A stretch of DNA of 64,000 nucleotides, taken from Oscillospiraceae bacterium. Lineage in GTDB: Bacteria; Bacillota; Clostridia; Oscillospirales; Ruminococcaceae. A program made the position numbers and the translations under genes. The notes under the pieces were generated by a model, which saw nothing but the letters and a program-made list of their open reading frames with translations, was not told where the DNA came from and did no database searches. The DNA is taken from contig JAFUOD010000007.1 in assembly GCA_017472735.1 (NCBI GenBank), positions 248,001 to 312,000 of the forward strand, in the 5' to 3' direction. Each line of letters opens with the position of its first letter. The first letter of the stretch is position 1. Positions 43,436 through 52,225 of this stretch are shown piece by piece.

Positions 43436-43765
43436 TTATTTCTTATCGTTGGTTTTCATCTCGAAGTGAATAAGAATACTTAGCAAAGCGCGCAAAAGAA
43501 TTACAGCACCTAAAATATAAAGCTCTTCCATATCTCTTACAAGCACTGTTTTAAGTATTTCTGCTGCCATTTTAAATTCGAGACCTGTTGCAAGACCTTT
43601 TGCAAGATGAGACTGCAGATCAAGATTCTTTTTCATAAAAGAATTTTGAATGTACTCCCAAAATGCCTTTATACCTGTCCATGTAACCACAAATATACCC
43701 ATTATTTCAAAAACAGAAATAATGTAAGGCAAACCTGTTTCGATTATTGTATGCAATACGTTCAT
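43436..43765 (-). CDS. DUF1622-like small membrane protein
   Basis: 109 residues with one hydrophobic segment near the start (ETGLPYIISVFEIMGIFVVTWTGI) and one near the end (YILGAVILLRALLSILIHFE). Between them lies LQSHLAKGLATGLEFKMAAEILKTV, the recognisable DUF1622 stretch. Function unknown. GAGGT 7 bases upstream favours the ATG at MNVLHT over one seven codons earlier. It stands alone with its own terminator. Confidence 0.82.
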   Translation of the reverse strand: MNVLHTIIETGLPYIISVFEIMGIFVVTWTGIKAFWEYIQNSFMKKNLDLQSHLAKGLATGLEFKMAAEILKTVLVRDMEELYILGAVILLRALLSILIHFEMKTNDKK

Positions 43766-43880
43766 TTGGTAGACCTCGTAATTCATTTACTGCCTTAATT
43801 ATATCTCACGCTCACTGAGTTGTCAATACAAGTCGAATATATGCAGTTTGTTATATTTAGTATAGTAGGCATGACGTTAA

Positions 43881-43906
43881 AAATCCCCCGCAATAACGAG
43901 GGATTT
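43881..43906 (-). terminator. Terminator after the MBL hydrolase gene
   Basis: AAATCCC pairing with GGGATTT around a 12-base loop, with T's following on the minus strand. Confidence 0.65.
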
Positions 43907-43960
43907 AAATTTTGTTTATAATGATAAACCGTATGTTTAATATAACAGCAATTATTATTC

Positions 43961-44749
43961 TCAGCGATTCAGTTTTTTCTCGTCATAGCAGATTACATGG
44001 TGGTTCTGCTGATATTGCTTGTCAGCCAAGCATTCAAACGGATGCTGCTTTGCAAGTCCGCCGAAAAACTGATAGTCGCTGTCCTCATCATTCTTACCTT
44101 TGCATATTTCCTCGGCGCCGTTGCGTAAACAACGCATTAAGGAAATATCATCGAACCCTCCGGAATGACCGTGAAGAATGTAATCTGCTTCACTCTCCAA
44201 AAACATAACACGGTCGAGGTTCTTCACCAATTCTTCCATAGGCAGAGAATGATCAAGCTGCATCCACAAATGGTGGTTGATTCCATCACCGGTGAAGAGA
44301 ATTCTGTCCTCTTTCAACAACAAAAGAATTCCGCCGGCCGTATGTCCGGGAAGTTCATACACAACAAGATGTTTTTCACCGAGGTCAAACACGTCACCCT
44401 CACGAATCTCAGTAAAAGAGGGTACATTATAGCCGTTCTTACGGCAGTTTCCAACAAAGTCAGATCCTTCTAAAAACATTTGGGCCATTGGTAAATCCGC
44501 AGGATGAATATATGCCTGCTTGAAATATACGTTTCCCAAAACATGGTCGGGGTGTCCGTGAGTGTTAATGACAAACACCGGCTTTTCAGTAATCCTGCGC
44601 ACTGCTTCACACAAATTGTTATAACCGTTCATAGTGTCTATAACACAAGCTTTTTCCTTACCAACAACAAGATAGCCTGTCGACTCGTGCGCTTCATCCA
44701 TTAAATATACGCCCGGGCGCAATTCTTTAATATACAGTTCCTTTTCCAT
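43961..44749 (-). CDS. MBL-fold metallo-hydrolase
   Basis: 262 residues, soluble. The metal motif is NTHGHPDHVLGN (HxHxDH, about 61-67). Further ligands are likely in ELPGHTAGGILLL and the Asp of ILFTGDGINHH, with the last His in ADYILHGHSGGFDD. The family ranges from glyoxalase II to lactonases and ribonucleases; the short C-terminal tail gives no further clue. No partner gene is near. The terminator lies 55 bases downstream. Substrate unknown. Confidence 0.9.
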   Translation of the reverse strand: MEKELYIKELRPGVYLMDEAHESTGYLVVGKEKACVIDTMNGYNNLCEAVRRITEKPVFVINTHGHPDHVLGNVYFKQAYIHPADLPMAQMFLEGSDFVGNCRKNGYNVPSFTEIREGDVFDLGEKHLVVYELPGHTAGGILLLLKEDRILFTGDGINHHLWMQLDHSLPMEELVKNLDRVMFLESEADYILHGHSGGFDDISLMRCLRNGAEEICKGKNDEDSDYQFFGGLAKQHPFECLADKQYQQNHHVICYDEKKLNR

Positions 44750-44933
44750 AATGTATTACTCCCTTCCGCAAGTTTGGTAATAATATTATAATATTTATAT
44801 ATCGCGTTGTCAAATAACAAGCGGTTTGTATGGATGCTTCAAATCTTAAATTTTCTTAAGATTCATTGACACGCAATTGCCGATAATATACAATAAAAAT
44901 ATAATATGTAAAAAGCAGAGGGGGCGACAATCT

Positions 44934-45587
44934 TTGACGCACGAAGAAAAGGTTTTGCTTGACTATAAATACTGCCGCAAATCCGCTTTTAAAGAGGCTT
45001 TGGGTGCGCTTGTGTCGCTTTCGCTTTTTGTTGTCCTTTGTTTCTACATTTATTGGCTGTCTTTGCCTGCAAAAGCTCCTACAATCGAACTTGTTGAGGA
45101 AAACCCAACCAAATATCTCGAAATCGAATGTGAAAAGCAAGGCACAAACAACTGTTGGCTTATGGCGGCAATGTCTGCTGCATCATACCGTGCAGGCATT
45201 TCGGCAGAGACTGACGATGTTTCGGAGTATGTTAATTCCAAGCACAGAATTGCCCAGGGCGGAGGAGATTCGACCCATGAAGGGCTTGTTTATGAATACT
45301 TCGGGCTTACGAGCACCTCGGGAACAGAAAAGCTGATGTGCAAACAGGTTATTGATATTATAAATCAAGGCTATCCGATATACTGCGTTATTGCCGACGA
45401 GAGATTTAAAACCGCGCACGCCGTTGTCATTTGCGGTTATGAAATAAATGCCGGAAACATCACCTACTTTATAATGGACCCGTTTACAGCGTACGTCAGT
45501 TCTGTTGAAGTTGATAAGAAAACAGGCGAATTCAGTTTTGAATCAAACAGGGTTTTATATATCAATCAAGTGCGACACAGATATTAA
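44934..45587 (+). CDS. Membrane-anchored papain-like cysteine peptidase (C39-like)
   Basis: 217 residues. A cytoplasmic N-terminal stretch of about 20 residues and one transmembrane helix (about 23-45, ALVSLSLFVVLCFYIYWL) are followed by an outer domain. It has a probable Cys-His-Asp triad: Cys74 in GTNNCWLMAAMSA, His162 in TAHAVVICGYE and Asp182 in IMDPF. This is the pattern of C39_2-type bacterial peptidases. GAGGGGG lies 10 bases before an in-frame TTG, and no ATG fits, so the start is TTG. Target unknown; a bacteriocin or surface-protein processing role is only a possibility. Confidence 0.75.
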   Translation: MTHEEKVLLDYKYCRKSAFKEALGALVSLSLFVVLCFYIYWLSLPAKAPTIELVEENPTKYLEIECEKQGTNNCWLMAAMSAASYRAGISAETDDVSEYVNSKHRIAQGGGDSTHEGLVYEYFGLTSTSGTEKLMCKQVIDIINQGYPIYCVIADERFKTAHAVVICGYEINAGNITYFIMDPFTAYVSSVEVDKKTGEFSFESNRVLYINQVRHRY

Positions 45588-45595
45588 TATACTAA

Positions 45596-45621
45596 AAAAG
45601 CAGGGTATAAACCCTGCTTTT
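45596..45621 (+). terminator. Terminator after the cysteine-peptidase gene
   Basis: AAAAGCAGGG pairing with CCCTGCTTTT around TATAAA, directly after the stop codon, with TTTTGTTTTG following. Confidence 0.9.
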
Positions 45622-45803
45622 GTTTTGCTGAGAAATATGTCTTGCGCAATTTTATCAAACGGTAGTTTTGCTCCGCAAAGGTATTTCTTCCTATAGCTCT
45701 ATAGCTGATTTTGCTTCGCAACAAATCAATAGCGTGGAAAAATTGCGATTTCGCCAACGGCGAAATTCGGGAATTTCGTTCCCGAAAGCAATTTCTTCCG
45801 ATA

Positions 45804-45828
45804 GCTAATTTTGCTTTGCAAAATTAGC
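45804..45828 (-). terminator. Terminator overlapping the kdgK stop
   Basis: Stem GCTAATTTTGC pairing with GCAAAATTAGC, containing the kdgK stop codon in one arm. The preceding 45630-45800 holds several short inverted repeats (GCCAACGGC, CGGGAA...TTCCCG) but no gene. Confidence 0.65.
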
Positions 45829-46849
45829 GTTGTACTCTGCCCGAGCCATCGCCGCCTGCAAGCTTTTCAACCTCGGAAACGCTTACGCGGTTGTAGTCAC
45901 CCTCTACCGAGTGCTTAAGAGCAGAAGCCGCAACTGCGAATTCGATAGCATCCTTAGAAGACTTGCCGGAAAGGATGGAGTAAATAAGTCCGCCGCCAAA
46001 GCTGTCACCGCCGCCGACACGGTCAACGATGTGGAGGTGGTAAGACTTCGAGAAGTAATAATCCTCGCCGTCGTAAAGCATGCCTGCCCAGTCGTTATCG
46101 CTGGCAGAAATAGAAGTTCTTAAGGTAATTGCAACCTTAGAGAAACCGAATTTATCAGCTAACTGCTTTGCAACGCTCTTATAACCCTCGTGATTGAGCT
46201 TGCCGCCGTAAATGTCGGTGCCTTCTGCCTCAATACCAAAAACATCCTTAGCATCTTCTTCGTTAGAGATACAAACGTCTACATACTTGCAAAGCTCTGT
46301 CATTGCCTTGTTAGCTTCTTCTCTTGTCCAAAGCTTACCTCTGTAATTGAGGTCGCAGGAAATAGTTACGCCACGTTTCTTAGCGGCAATGCAAGCCTCT
46401 TTACAGATTTCAACAACATTTTCACCCAAAGCAGGAGTAATGCCGGTGAAATGGAACCAATCAGCACCTTCAAAAATGCTGTCCCAGTCAAAGTCAGCGG
46501 TGGTTGCCTGCTGAATTGCAGAATACTTACGGTCGTAAATGCAGACAGAACCTCTTTGAGAAGCGCCCTTTTCGAGGTAGTAGATACCGACTCTTTCGCC
46601 GCCTCTTACGATCTTAGAAGTGTCAACGCCGAAATAACGCAACGAATCAACTGCTGCCTGACCGATAGCGTGCTTAGGGAGCTTGGTAACATAAGCGCTG
46701 TCGAGACCATAGTTTGCAAGGCTTACTGCAACGTTAGCCTCACCGCCGCCGAAGGTTGCCTGCATCTGATCATTCTGAAAGAATCTGTAATATCCGTTAG
46801 GTGCGAGTCTTAACATGATCTCGCCGAATGTAATAACCTTTTTAGCCAT
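45824..46849 (-). CDS. kdgK: 2-dehydro-3-deoxygluconokinase
   Basis: 341 residues, a PfkB-family kinase. It phosphorylates KDG to KDPG in hexuronate breakdown. The N-terminal TFGEIMLRLAP and the FGGGEANVAVSLA substrate loop are present. The C-terminal signature is VDRVGGGDSFGGGLIY with the catalytic Asp, and it ends at FAVAASALKHSVEGD, as expected. GGAGGTATTTTAA precedes the ATG. It lies 31 bases after eda-VOC in the same operon. Confidence 0.95.
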   Translation of the reverse strand: MAKKVITFGEIMLRLAPNGYYRFFQNDQMQATFGGGEANVAVSLANYGLDSAYVTKLPKHAIGQAAVDSLRYFGVDTSKIVRGGERVGIYYLEKGASQRGSVCIYDRKYSAIQQATTADFDWDSIFEGADWFHFTGITPALGENVVEICKEACIAAKKRGVTISCDLNYRGKLWTREEANKAMTELCKYVDVCISNEEDAKDVFGIEAEGTDIYGGKLNHEGYKSVAKQLADKFGFSKVAITLRTSISASDNDWAGMLYDGEDYYFSKSYHLHIVDRVGGGDSFGGGLIYSILSGKSSKDAIEFAVAASALKHSVEGDYNRVSVSEVEKLAGGDGSGRVQR

Positions 46850-46880
46850 TTAAAATACCTCCAAATAATAATTTACTTAA

Positions 46881-47846
46881 TTACTTCTTTTGAACAAGAT
46901 GAATAGCAAAGCCTGCGATCTCATTCTTGAAGTATACCATTCCTTTAGCGATCGTTTCTTCGTTTACAAATTCGTAACCGCGAGACTTGAAGTAAGCCAC
47001 TGCTCTATCAAGGGTGTTGGTTGTAATGCCGATATGACCGTTCTTGCCGTAAACGGGGTTCTTAATAACTTCGATCTTGCGGTTAGCAGTGAACAAGCTG
47101 GAGTTGCCGTTGTTTACTTCGAAGCCGAACATTGAGCCCAAAAGATTTGCTGTTGCCAAGGCATCGTCGGCATTTTCGGCATTTATGCCAAGGTGAGCAA
47201 ATTCAAGGCCGAGCATGGAGTTTACAGCCTCTTGAGTGAGGCGGGTGATCTCATCCCAATTCTCGGCATCAATAAGATCCTGCTTAACCATCCAGGTGCC
47301 GCCGCAAGCAAGTATCTTGTTAAAGCTTAAATAATCGTTAAGGTTCTTTGCATTAACACCGCCCGTAGGAATGAATTTAAGCTTAGAGTAAGGCGCAGCA
47401 ACAGCCTTGAGCTTTGCGATACCGCCGTTCTGCTCTGCCGGGAAGAACTTTACAACGTCAAGACCCAAAGTCATTGCCTGCTCCATTTCGCCGGGGGTTG
47501 CAGTGCCGGGCATGATTTCAACGCCCTTAGAGATAGCATATTTAACGATCTGAGGGTTAAAGCCGGGTGTAACGATAAACTCAACACCTGCTTCGATAGC
47601 TTCGTCTACCTGAGCTTCGGTAAGTACAGTACCTGCACCGACAAGCATTTCGGGAACAGATTCTTTAATGCGCTTGATAGCTTCGGCAGCACAAGCAGTT
47701 CTGAAAGTGATCTCAGCAGCAGGCAAGCCGCCCTTGCAAAGAGCCTTTGCCAAGGGAACAGCCTTATCGGCATCGTTAATTGCGATTACAGGCAGAATTC
47801 CAAGATCGTGAATTCTTTTACAAACAGATTCGTGATTGGTTGACAT
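46881..47846 (-). CDS. eda: KDPG/KHG aldolase fused to a VOC-type domain
   Basis: 321 residues. The first about 205 form a class I aldolase barrel: GILPVIAIND, the catalytic Glu in AAEITFRTACA, GAGTVLTEAQ, then FIVTPGFN, MPGTATPGE and VVKFFPAE with the Schiff-base Lys in KFFPA. It splits KDPG into pyruvate and glyceraldehyde-3-phosphate. From about 208 a second domain begins (EFAHLGINAENADDALATANLL) and ends GFAIHLVQKK, fitting the vicinal-oxygen-chelate (glyoxalase/VOC) fold. AGGAGGATGTTT sets the start at MSTNHES. The role of the VOC part is unknown; it may help sense or bind substrate. Confidence 0.9.
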   Translation of the reverse strand: MSTNHESVCKRIHDLGILPVIAINDADKAVPLAKALCKGGLPAAEITFRTACAAEAIKRIKESVPEMLVGAGTVLTEAQVDEAIEAGVEFIVTPGFNPQIVKYAISKGVEIMPGTATPGEMEQAMTLGLDVVKFFPAEQNGGIAKLKAVAAPYSKLKFIPTGGVNAKNLNDYLSFNKILACGGTWMVKQDLIDAENWDEITRLTQEAVNSMLGLEFAHLGINAENADDALATANLLGSMFGFEVNNGNSSLFTANRKIEVIKNPVYGKNGHIGITTNTLDRAVAYFKSRGYEFVNEETIAKGMVYFKNEIAGFAIHLVQKK

Positions 47847-47866
47847 AAACATCCTCCTACTATAAC

Positions 47867-47926
47867 TGACGAAATTAACGTCATAATATATCAATATAAT
47901 TATACAATGTTTAATGAATAAGTCAA
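47867..47926 (-). promoter_or_regulatory. Promoter and palindrome upstream of eda-kdgK
   Basis: On the minus strand TTGACT (47921-47926), a 16-base spacer and TATAAT (47899-47904) form a promoter. The inverted repeat TGACG-AAATTAA-CGTCA (47867-47883) lies between it and the eda start, where a repressor would block transcription. A LacI- or GntR-type uronate regulator is a guess; none is encoded here. Confidence 0.6.
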
Positions 47927-47987
47927 TTAAAAAGAAAAAATTCTGCGAAAAAGCAATAATTCAGTACATATATTCTGACATTTTCTC

Positions 47988-48016
47988 TTGATAATTTAAA
48001 GGCTATGTGGTAACAT
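47988..48016 (+). promoter_or_regulatory. Probable uxuA promoter
   Basis: TTGATA and TAACAT separated by 17 bases, about 45 bases before the uxuA ATG, in the divergent region shared with eda-kdgK. Confidence 0.45.
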
Positions 48017-48061
48017 AATTGTGTATGGTAATTCAAATTTTTACGAAAGGAATTATTGATT

Positions 48062-49141
48062 ATGAAAATGACATTTCGTTGGTTTGGCTCGAACAGCGAC
48101 AGCGTTACCCTTGAACAGATCAGACAGATTCCTGCAATGACGGGAATAATGGGCGTGCTTGATTATAAGCCCGCAGGCGAAGTCTGGACAGAGGAAGAAA
48201 TTAAGGCTTATGTTGATGAGGTTCATGCTGCAGGACTTGAATGCGAGGTAATTGAAAGCGTTAATGTTCACGAGGACATTAAGCTTGGTCTGCCTACAAG
48301 AGATCAGTATATCGAAAACTATCGTGTAACTATCAGAAACCTTGCAAAGTACGGTATTAAGTGCATTGTTTATAACTTCATGCCTGTTTTGGACTGGATG
48401 AGAACAGACCTTGCAAGACCTAACGAGGACGGCTCGACCAGTATGTATTATGACCAGGCTGAGCTTGAAAACCTCTCACCTATTGATATTGTAAGACGCA
48501 CTGCCGAAAATTCAAACGGCTTTACTCTTCCCGGTTGGGAGCCTGAAAGACTTGGTAAGCTTGAAGAAGTTTTGAAGATGTATGAAAGCGTTGACGAAGA
48601 AAAGCTTTTGGAAAACTACAAATACTTCCTTGACGGTATTATTCCCACTTGTGAGGAATGCGGCGTTGTAATGGCATGCCATCCGGACGATCCGGGATGG
48701 AAGATATTCGGTCTTCCCAGACTTGCACACACTCAGGAAGGATATGACAAGATCGTTAAGCTTAACGACAGCCCTTATAACACCCTTTGCTTGTGCACAG
48801 GTTCTTTGGGCTCGAATGTTAAAAATGATATTCCTGCAATTATCCGTCACTTTGGCGAAATGGGCAGAATCGGTTGCATGCATGTAAGAAACGTTAAGCA
48901 TTACAGCGATTTCAGATTCTGCGAATCGAGCCACCTTTCTTCGGACGGTGACCTTGATATGTATGAGATCATGAAGGCTATTTATGAAACCTGCCCGAAT
49001 GTATATGTAAGACCTGACCACGGCAGAATGATCTGGGGCGAGGTTGGACGTCCCGGTTACGGACTTTATGACAGAGCTTTGGGCTGCACTTATTTAAACG
49101 GACTTTGGGAAGCTATTGATAAGGCTTCGAAAGGAAAGTAA
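48062..49141 (+). CDS. uxuA: Mannonate dehydratase
   Basis: 359 residues. It dehydrates D-mannonate to KDG. The opening [26 protein letters not shown] and the internal [24 protein letters not shown] are UxuA hallmarks. Metal ligands are in MACHPDDP and in [10 protein letters not shown], and the C-terminal [13 protein letters not shown] is intact. AAAGGAATT precedes the ATG; a TTG two codons earlier is possible. It is followed 4 bases later by uxuB. Confidence 0.96.
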   Translation: MKMTFRWFGSNSDSVTLEQIRQIPAMTGIMGVLDYKPAGEVWTEEEIKAYVDEVHAAGLECEVIESVNVHEDIKLGLPTRDQYIENYRVTIRNLAKYGIKCIVYNFMPVLDWMRTDLARPNEDGSTSMYYDQAELENLSPIDIVRRTAENSNGFTLPGWEPERLGKLEEVLKMYESVDEEKLLENYKYFLDGIIPTCEECGVVMACHPDDPGWKIFGLPRLAHTQEGYDKIVKLNDSPYNTLCLCTGSLGSNVKNDIPAIIRHFGEMGRIGCMHVRNVKHYSDFRFCESSHLSSDGDLDMYEIMKAIYETCPNVYVRPDHGRMIWGEVGRPGYGLYDRALGCTYLNGLWEAIDKASKGK

Positions 49142-49145
49142 GATT

Positions 49146-50753
49146 ATGAAGCTTAGTTTAAATTCGATTAAAGACAGACATTCTTGGGAATCTAAGGGTG
49201 TTAAACTGCCTGCATTTGACATTGAAGCAGTAACAGCCAAAACAAAGGCTAACCCCACTTGGGTGCACTTTGGCGCAGGCAACATTTTCAGAGGATTTAT
49301 TGCCTCTTTACAGCAGGAGCTTTTGAATAAAGGCTTAGCCGACACCGGCATTATTGCGGCTGACACATTTGACTATGAGATCATTGACAGAATTTTCAGA
49401 GCAAATGATAACCTTACCTTAAACGTTACTCTTAATGCTAACGGAACGACCGACAGCGAAGTTATTGCATCGGTTGTTGAATCTTTGAAGGCTGATTCCT
49501 CGAACGAAAAGGAAATGGCAAGATTTAAAGAGATCTTTACTAATCCATCGTTGCAAATGGTTAGCTATACCATTACCGAAAAAGGCTATGCAATAAAAGA
49601 TATGGCAGGTAATCTTTCGGGTCTTGTAATGGCTGACATTGAAAACGGTCCCGAAAAGGCACGTCACGCAATGAGCTTTACCTGCGCTTTGCTTTTGGAA
49701 AGATATAAAGCAGGCAAATACCCTATTGCTGTTGTAAGCATGGATAACTGCTCGCACAACGGTGAAAAGGTGCAGAGCGCTGTTTTGGAAATTGCTAAGG
49801 CTTGGGTTAAAAACGGTTTTGCAGACGAAGGCTTTGTTGAATACCTCAGCGATGAAAGCGTTGTAAGCTTCCCTTGGTCGATGATTGACAAAATCACGCC
49901 ACGGCCTGACGCAAGCGTTGAAAAAATGCTCACTGATTTAGGTATTGAATGTATGTCTCCCATCGTTACCGAAAAGAAGACCTTTATCGCTCCGTTTGTT
50001 AACGCAGAAAGACCTCAGTATTTAGTTGTCGAGGACAAGTTCCCCAACTTAAGACCTGCGCTTGAAAAGGCAGGCGTTTATCTTACCGACAGAGACACTG
50101 TTAACAAGACCGAAAGAATGAAGGTTACAACCTGTCTTAATCCCCTGCACACCGGTTTGGCTGTTTACGGTTGCTTATTGGGTTACACCCTTATTTGTGA
50201 GGAAATGAAGGACGAGGAGCTTAAAAAGCTTGTTATGAGACTTGGTTATGTTGAAGGTTTACCCGTTGTTACCGACCCCGGAATTGTAAGCCCCAAGGCA
50301 TTTATTGATGAAGTTGTTAACGAGAGACTTCCTAACCCCTTCATGCCCGATGCCCCTCAAAGAATTGCAACAGACACTTCTCAGAAGGTGGGAATAAGAT
50401 TCGGTGAAACCATTAAAAGCTATGCCGCTCTTGGCAGAACCGACGAGCTTAAGGCTATTCCTTTGGTTATTGCAGGCTGGTTGAGATATCTTTTGGGAAT
50501 TGATGACTGCGGCAACGAAATGGCTGTTTCGAGCGACCCATTGCTTAGCGAGCTTCAGCCCAAGCTTAAGGGTATTGAAGTGGGCAAGCCCGAAAGCTAT
50601 AACGGTCAGATCAAGGAAATTTTGGCAAACAAGAATATCTTTGGTTCGAACCTTTGCGAACTTAAGATGGACACAATTATTGAAGAAATGTTTGTGAGCT
50701 TGATCTTAGGCAAGGGTGCTGTTAGAGAAACTTTGAAGAAATATTTAGCCTAA
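49146..50753 (+). CDS. uxuB: D-mannonate oxidoreductase / fructuronate reductase
   Basis: 535 residues of the long-chain mannitol dehydrogenase family. It reduces D-fructuronate to D-mannonate with NADH, supplying UxuA. WVHFGAGNIFRGF is the nucleotide-binding loop. The catalytic region reads FPWSMIDKITPRPD, with the family Lys (K-I-T-P) present, followed by ERPQYLVVEDKFPN. GGAAAG just upstream of the ATG overlaps the end of uxuA. A terminator follows. Confidence 0.94.
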   Translation: MKLSLNSIKDRHSWESKGVKLPAFDIEAVTAKTKANPTWVHFGAGNIFRGFIASLQQELLNKGLADTGIIAADTFDYEIIDRIFRANDNLTLNVTLNANGTTDSEVIASVVESLKADSSNEKEMARFKEIFTNPSLQMVSYTITEKGYAIKDMAGNLSGLVMADIENGPEKARHAMSFTCALLLERYKAGKYPIAVVSMDNCSHNGEKVQSAVLEIAKAWVKNGFADEGFVEYLSDESVVSFPWSMIDKITPRPDASVEKMLTDLGIECMSPIVTEKKTFIAPFVNAERPQYLVVEDKFPNLRPALEKAGVYLTDRDTVNKTERMKVTTCLNPLHTGLAVYGCLLGYTLICEEMKDEELKKLVMRLGYVEGLPVVTDPGIVSPKAFIDEVVNERLPNPFMPDAPQRIATDTSQKVGIRFGETIKSYAALGRTDELKAIPLVIAGWLRYLLGIDDCGNEMAVSSDPLLSELQPKLKGIEVGKPESYNGQIKEILANKNIFGSNLCELKMDTIIEEMFVSLILGKGAVRETLKKYLA

Positions 50754-50770
50754 AGAGTTTATAGCTATTA

Positions 50771-50795
50771 AACCTCTCACCATTGGTGGGAGGTT
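50771..50795 (+). terminator. Terminator after uxuB
   Basis: AACCTCTCACC pairing with GGTGGGAGGTT around ATT, then TTTTAG. Confidence 0.8.
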
Positions 50796-50849
50796 TTTAG
50801 TGCAAAAATATTAAACAAAAAAGAATAATTTGAATAGATATTTTTTATA

Positions 50850-50878
50850 TTGAAAATGTAATATATAACTGGTATAAT
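50850..50878 (+). promoter_or_regulatory. Promoter of the CapA-like lipoprotein gene
   Basis: TTGAAA (50850-50855) and TATAAT (50873-50878) with 17-base spacing, 33 bases before the start codon. Confidence 0.65.
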
Positions 50879-50910
50879 TTAAGAGATAAATTTAATTGAG
50901 AAGTGAAGTT

Positions 50911-52191
50911 ATGGCAAAATTGTATAAATTATTGGCGTTTTCAATTGCTGTGTGCATTACGCTGTGCTTTGGCGGATGCGTTAAGATAAATGTTGATAAA
51001 CAAACCGATATTGTGACTGAAGATATCTCTTCTGATACACTCCCCTCTTCTGAGGTTACGACGACAACCGAGGCTACTACCTCGGCGACAACGACTGAAG
51101 CTACGACCACAGTTACAACCACTACCGAAGCTACAACGACAGCCGAACCCGAGCCGGAGTTTGTAAGTGTGCGTATTGTTTGTGCGGGCGACAACCTTAT
51201 TCACCGTTCGATTTATAATCAAGCAAAAAGGCGTGCAGACAAGAACGACATTGACGGTTATGACTTTTCTTACGTTTACGAGAGGGTTGAGAGTTATATT
51301 AAATCGGCTGACTTGGCGATTTTAAACCAAGAGACGATTGTTACCGATGAATTTGAGCCGAGCGATTATCCGAGATTTTGCACGCCTGCGGATTTAGGAT
51401 CGCATATGATCGAAATTGGTTTCGATGCTTTCTCGCTTTCGAACAACCATGTTTTAGATAAAGATGAAGCCGGTCTTTTATCAACTCTTAATTTCTGGGA
51501 TTCACAGGAAAATATTATAAGATACGGTGCTTATAAAGATAAAGAGGATATGGAAAATATCCGCACCATGGTGGTTAACGGTATTACTTTTGCCTTTTTG
51601 GGATATATGGAGCATACAAACGGACTTTCGCTTGCCGATGATGCCGTTGCCGAGATTACATATTTGCGTGAAACCGAGCTGATTGAAGCACAGATTAGAA
51701 AAGCAGATGAGATTGCTGATGTTGTTATTGTATCCCCTCATTTTGGAACAGAAATTTCGAATGAGCTGAAGACCAATCAGATTAACATGGCGAAGATGAT
51801 GATTGAGTGGGGCGCAGATATTGTTATCGGCACGCAGGCTCATACAGTGCAGACTATGGAATTTATTGAACGTGAGGACGGCTCACGCGGATTTGTTTAT
51901 TATTGCCTTGGAAATTTTGTATCGGCGCAGGCTGACCCAAAAGCTTTGGTTGGAATTTTGGGAGATTTGACAGTTACCAAAAATCTTGAAACAAATGAGA
52001 TAAATATTGAAAACGTTAAAGCGATACCGATTATTACTCAATATGGCTATAACTACTCAAACATTCACATTGTGCCTTATGCCGAGTATACCCAAGAAAT
52101 GCTTGAAAAGCACGGGGCTGACGGTTTTACTAAAGAATCCATTGATAAAGTTTTGAGCTATATACCGGAAGAATATCTTTCGGTTGAATAG
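50911..52191 (+). CDS. CapA-family lipoprotein (PGA_cap-like metallophosphatase fold)
   Basis: 426 residues. The signal peptide has a lipobox ending FGGC. A Thr-rich linker (about 45-80, repeats of TTTEAT) follows, then the CapA domain: VCAGDNLIHRSIY, a nearby NQET motif, SNNHVLDKDEAGL, VVIVSPHFGTE and VIGTQAHTVQ. CapA proteins help make or anchor poly-gamma-glutamate or act as surface phosphatases. No capB or capC is near, so PGA synthesis cannot be claimed. The ribosome site is weak (GAAGTGAAG). It probably shows the domain outside the membrane on a flexible Thr stalk. Confidence 0.9.
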   Translation: MAKLYKLLAFSIAVCITLCFGGCVKINVDKQTDIVTEDISSDTLPSSEVTTTTEATTSATTTEATTTVTTTTEATTTAEPEPEFVSVRIVCAGDNLIHRSIYNQAKRRADKNDIDGYDFSYVYERVESYIKSADLAILNQETIVTDEFEPSDYPRFCTPADLGSHMIEIGFDAFSLSNNHVLDKDEAGLLSTLNFWDSQENIIRYGAYKDKEDMENIRTMVVNGITFAFLGYMEHTNGLSLADDAVAEITYLRETELIEAQIRKADEIADVVIVSPHFGTEISNELKTNQINMAKMMIEWGADIVIGTQAHTVQTMEFIEREDGSRGFVYYCLGNFVSAQADPKALVGILGDLTVTKNLETNEINIENVKAIPIITQYGYNYSNIHIVPYAEYTQEMLEKHGADGFTKESIDKVLSYIPEEYLSVE

Positions 52192-52225
52192 ATTAGGTAA
52201 TAATTTAGAAAGGAATAGATAAATT

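Noticed and set aside
43881-45823. Bacteriocin cluster around the cysteine peptidase
   Set aside because: No precursor peptide with a double-Gly leader, no peptidase-ABC transporter and no immunity gene are visible.
46190-46813. 207-codon open frame on plus
   Set aside because: Antisense to kdgK, whose motifs are complete; composition typical of a reverse-strand shadow.
50911-52191. Complete poly-gamma-glutamate synthesis locus
   Set aside because: Only a CapA-like protein is present; capB and capC are not near, so capsule synthesis is not supported.
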